This document shows, in pieces, positions 63,032 to 64,000 of a stretch of 64,000 bases of DNA (within the stretch, counting starts at the first letter, position 1; the number at the start of each line of letters is the position of its first letter). This DNA comes from Anaerolineaceae bacterium (GTDB lineage: Bacteria; Chloroflexota; Anaerolineae; Anaerolineales; Anaerolineaceae): the NCBI GenBank assembly GCA_002702705.1, contig PABH01000014.1, positions 124,001-188,000 of the forward strand, given 5' to 3'. The translations under genes were made by a program, and so were the position numbers. The notes beneath the pieces were generated by a model. It had not been told where the DNA came from, did no database searches, and saw only the letters and a list, made by a program, of their open reading frames with translations.

Positions 63032-64000
63032 GTGAAAAAATATTTCTTAATCACAATTTTGATTTTTGTTTTAATGACAACTACGGCTTGTTCAGAAAAT
63101 GTTATCCAGTTAAATCCCGATAATGCCGTTTCCAATATTATGGAAGATGATGAAACCAATCCGGTAAATTATCCGGAAATAAACAATAATGCAACCACTA
63201 ATGAGAATGCTGTTGCATTAAGCAAAACCCACGAAGAATCACAGGATTATGAATGGGAAAATTCCAATGTGGTTTTAATCGAATTTGATAAAACTTCGGT
63301 ATCCATGGTAGGGGATGGTGTTACGTTGGAAGGCAGCAATGTGGTTATCAATCAGGCTGGAACCTATCAACTTAGTGGTGTTTATGAAAACGGACAAATC
63401 GTCGTTAATACCAACGATAAAGGGATTGTTCGATTAATTTTAAGCGGCTTGGATATTCGTAGTTCATCTACAGCACCCATCAACATCATCAATGCAGAAA
63501 AGACAATAATTGTGCTGGTTGAGAATACAGAAAACACCATCACCGATGCGGCAACTTACTTGTATGATTCACAAGATGTTAATGAACCGAATGCAGCTAT
63601 TTTTAGCAAATCCGATCTGACAATTTATGGAACTGGCAGTCTGACAGTTAATGCGAATTACAACGATGGCATTGTTAGCAAAGATGGTTTGATTCTGCAC
63701 AGTGGAAATATAACCATCACTGCTGTGGATGATGGTATTCGTGGAAAAGACTATGTTGTTGTGAAAAGTGCCAATTTAACACTGAATTCACAGGGAGATG
63801 GAATTAAATCAGATAATGAAGAAGATGCCTCACTAGGTTTTATCAGTTTAGAAGCTGGTGCTTATTATATAAACGTAGCTGGGGATGCAATCACAGCCCA
63901 AACAAATGTCTTGATTATGGGTGGTGATTTTGACCTAACGACTGGTGGCGGAACAGGGAATTGGATTTCCGAAACGGAATCAGCGAAGGGAATAAAAGCC
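63032..64000 (+). CDS. Lipoprotein with Cthe_2159-like carbohydrate-binding domain, cut by window end
   Basis: Starts at a GTG with AAGGAG upstream and is still open at base 64000 (about 323 residues visible). Lipoprotein signal LMTTTAC (Cys about 20), an Asn/Glu-rich linker (about 22-80), then a parallel beta-helix of short repeats: VTLEGSNVVINQAGTYQLSG, LSGLDIRSSSTAPI, AIFSKSDLTIYGTG and DGIVSKDGLILHSGNITI. This fits the DUF4353 / Cthe_2159 family of polygalacturonate- and cellulose-binding proteins. Surface-located; the 3' end is missing. Confidence 0.8.
   Translation, partial: MKKYFLITILIFVLMTTTACSENVIQLNPDNAVSNIMEDDETNPVNYPEINNNATTNENAVALSKTHEESQDYEWENSNVVLIEFDKTSVSMVGDGVTLEGSNVVINQAGTYQLSGVYENGQIVVNTNDKGIVRLILSGLDIRSSSTAPINIINAEKTIIVLVENTENTITDAATYLYDSQDVNEPNAAIFSKSDLTIYGTGSLTVNANYNDGIVSKDGLILHSGNITITAVDDGIRGKDYVVVKSANLTLNSQGDGIKSDNEEDASLGFISLEAGAYYINVAGDAITAQTNVLIMGGDFDLTTGGGTGNWISETESAKGIKA

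Overview
This window looks like chromosomal DNA of a Chloroflexota bacterium, most likely from the Anaerolineae. That placement is inferred from features together: moderately AT-rich DNA, many secreted proteins carrying a 'YLPLxxR'-type motif, a pair of bd-oxidase-like proteins with fused cytochrome c domains, an octaheme HAO-like cytochrome, an AOR-family enzyme, and CarH-type B12 regulators. No rRNA, tRNA, CRISPR array, prophage or intact insertion sequence was seen.

Layout. 0.3-5 kb: a respiratory operon of two bd-type (CydA-like) membrane proteins, then an unknown gene and a double universal-stress protein with a PCP_red tail. 5.2-8.5 kb: hpt, a structured repeat, then an octaheme HAO-like cytochrome with an eight-helix membrane partner. 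8.6-13 kb: XdhC-like factor, small TPR-like membrane protein, GNAT, TPR-GGDEF cyclase. 13-16 kb: AOR-family oxidoreductase with an upstream Cys-rich ferredoxin-like protein. 16-25.9 kb: mixed housekeeping and membrane genes (DegV, RlmI-like methylase, RarD, UPF0126), a secreted beta-propeller and a frameshifted methyltransferase. 26-42 kb: accessory and surface region with two divergent secreted paralogues, an ABC exporter, a DUF559 nuclease between palindromic repeats, a beta-helix protein, a GAF-HD-GYP protein, a gene between attC-like repeats, and two LamG/cadherin-like adhesin paralogues. 42-45 kb: DEAD-box helicase with an attenuator-like leader, HAD hydrolase, mscL. 45.3-52.7 kb: a compact seven-gene minus-strand cluster headed by two CarH-type MerR-B12 regulators, followed by an MFS transporter, SRPBCC protein, carotenoid-desaturase-like flavoprotein, second MFS transporter and flavodoxin/ferredoxin. 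53-64 kb: YjjX, second DegV, zinc-ribbon protein, GH13 amylase with a TetR regulator sharing one palindromic operator, class V aminotransferase, DUF6790, HhH protein, nitroreductase, aldo/keto reductase, cupin, an AadE-like nucleotidyltransferase, and a lipoprotein cut by the window end.

Themes. Flexible redox metabolism is suggested by the CydA-like pair, the HAO-like module, AOR and two ferredoxin-type proteins. The strongest candidate for an undescribed system is the B12-photoreceptor operon at 45.3-52.7 kb. Next come the HAO-like cytochrome with its internally duplicated four-histidine membrane partner, and the recurring YLPL-type motif on secreted proteins.
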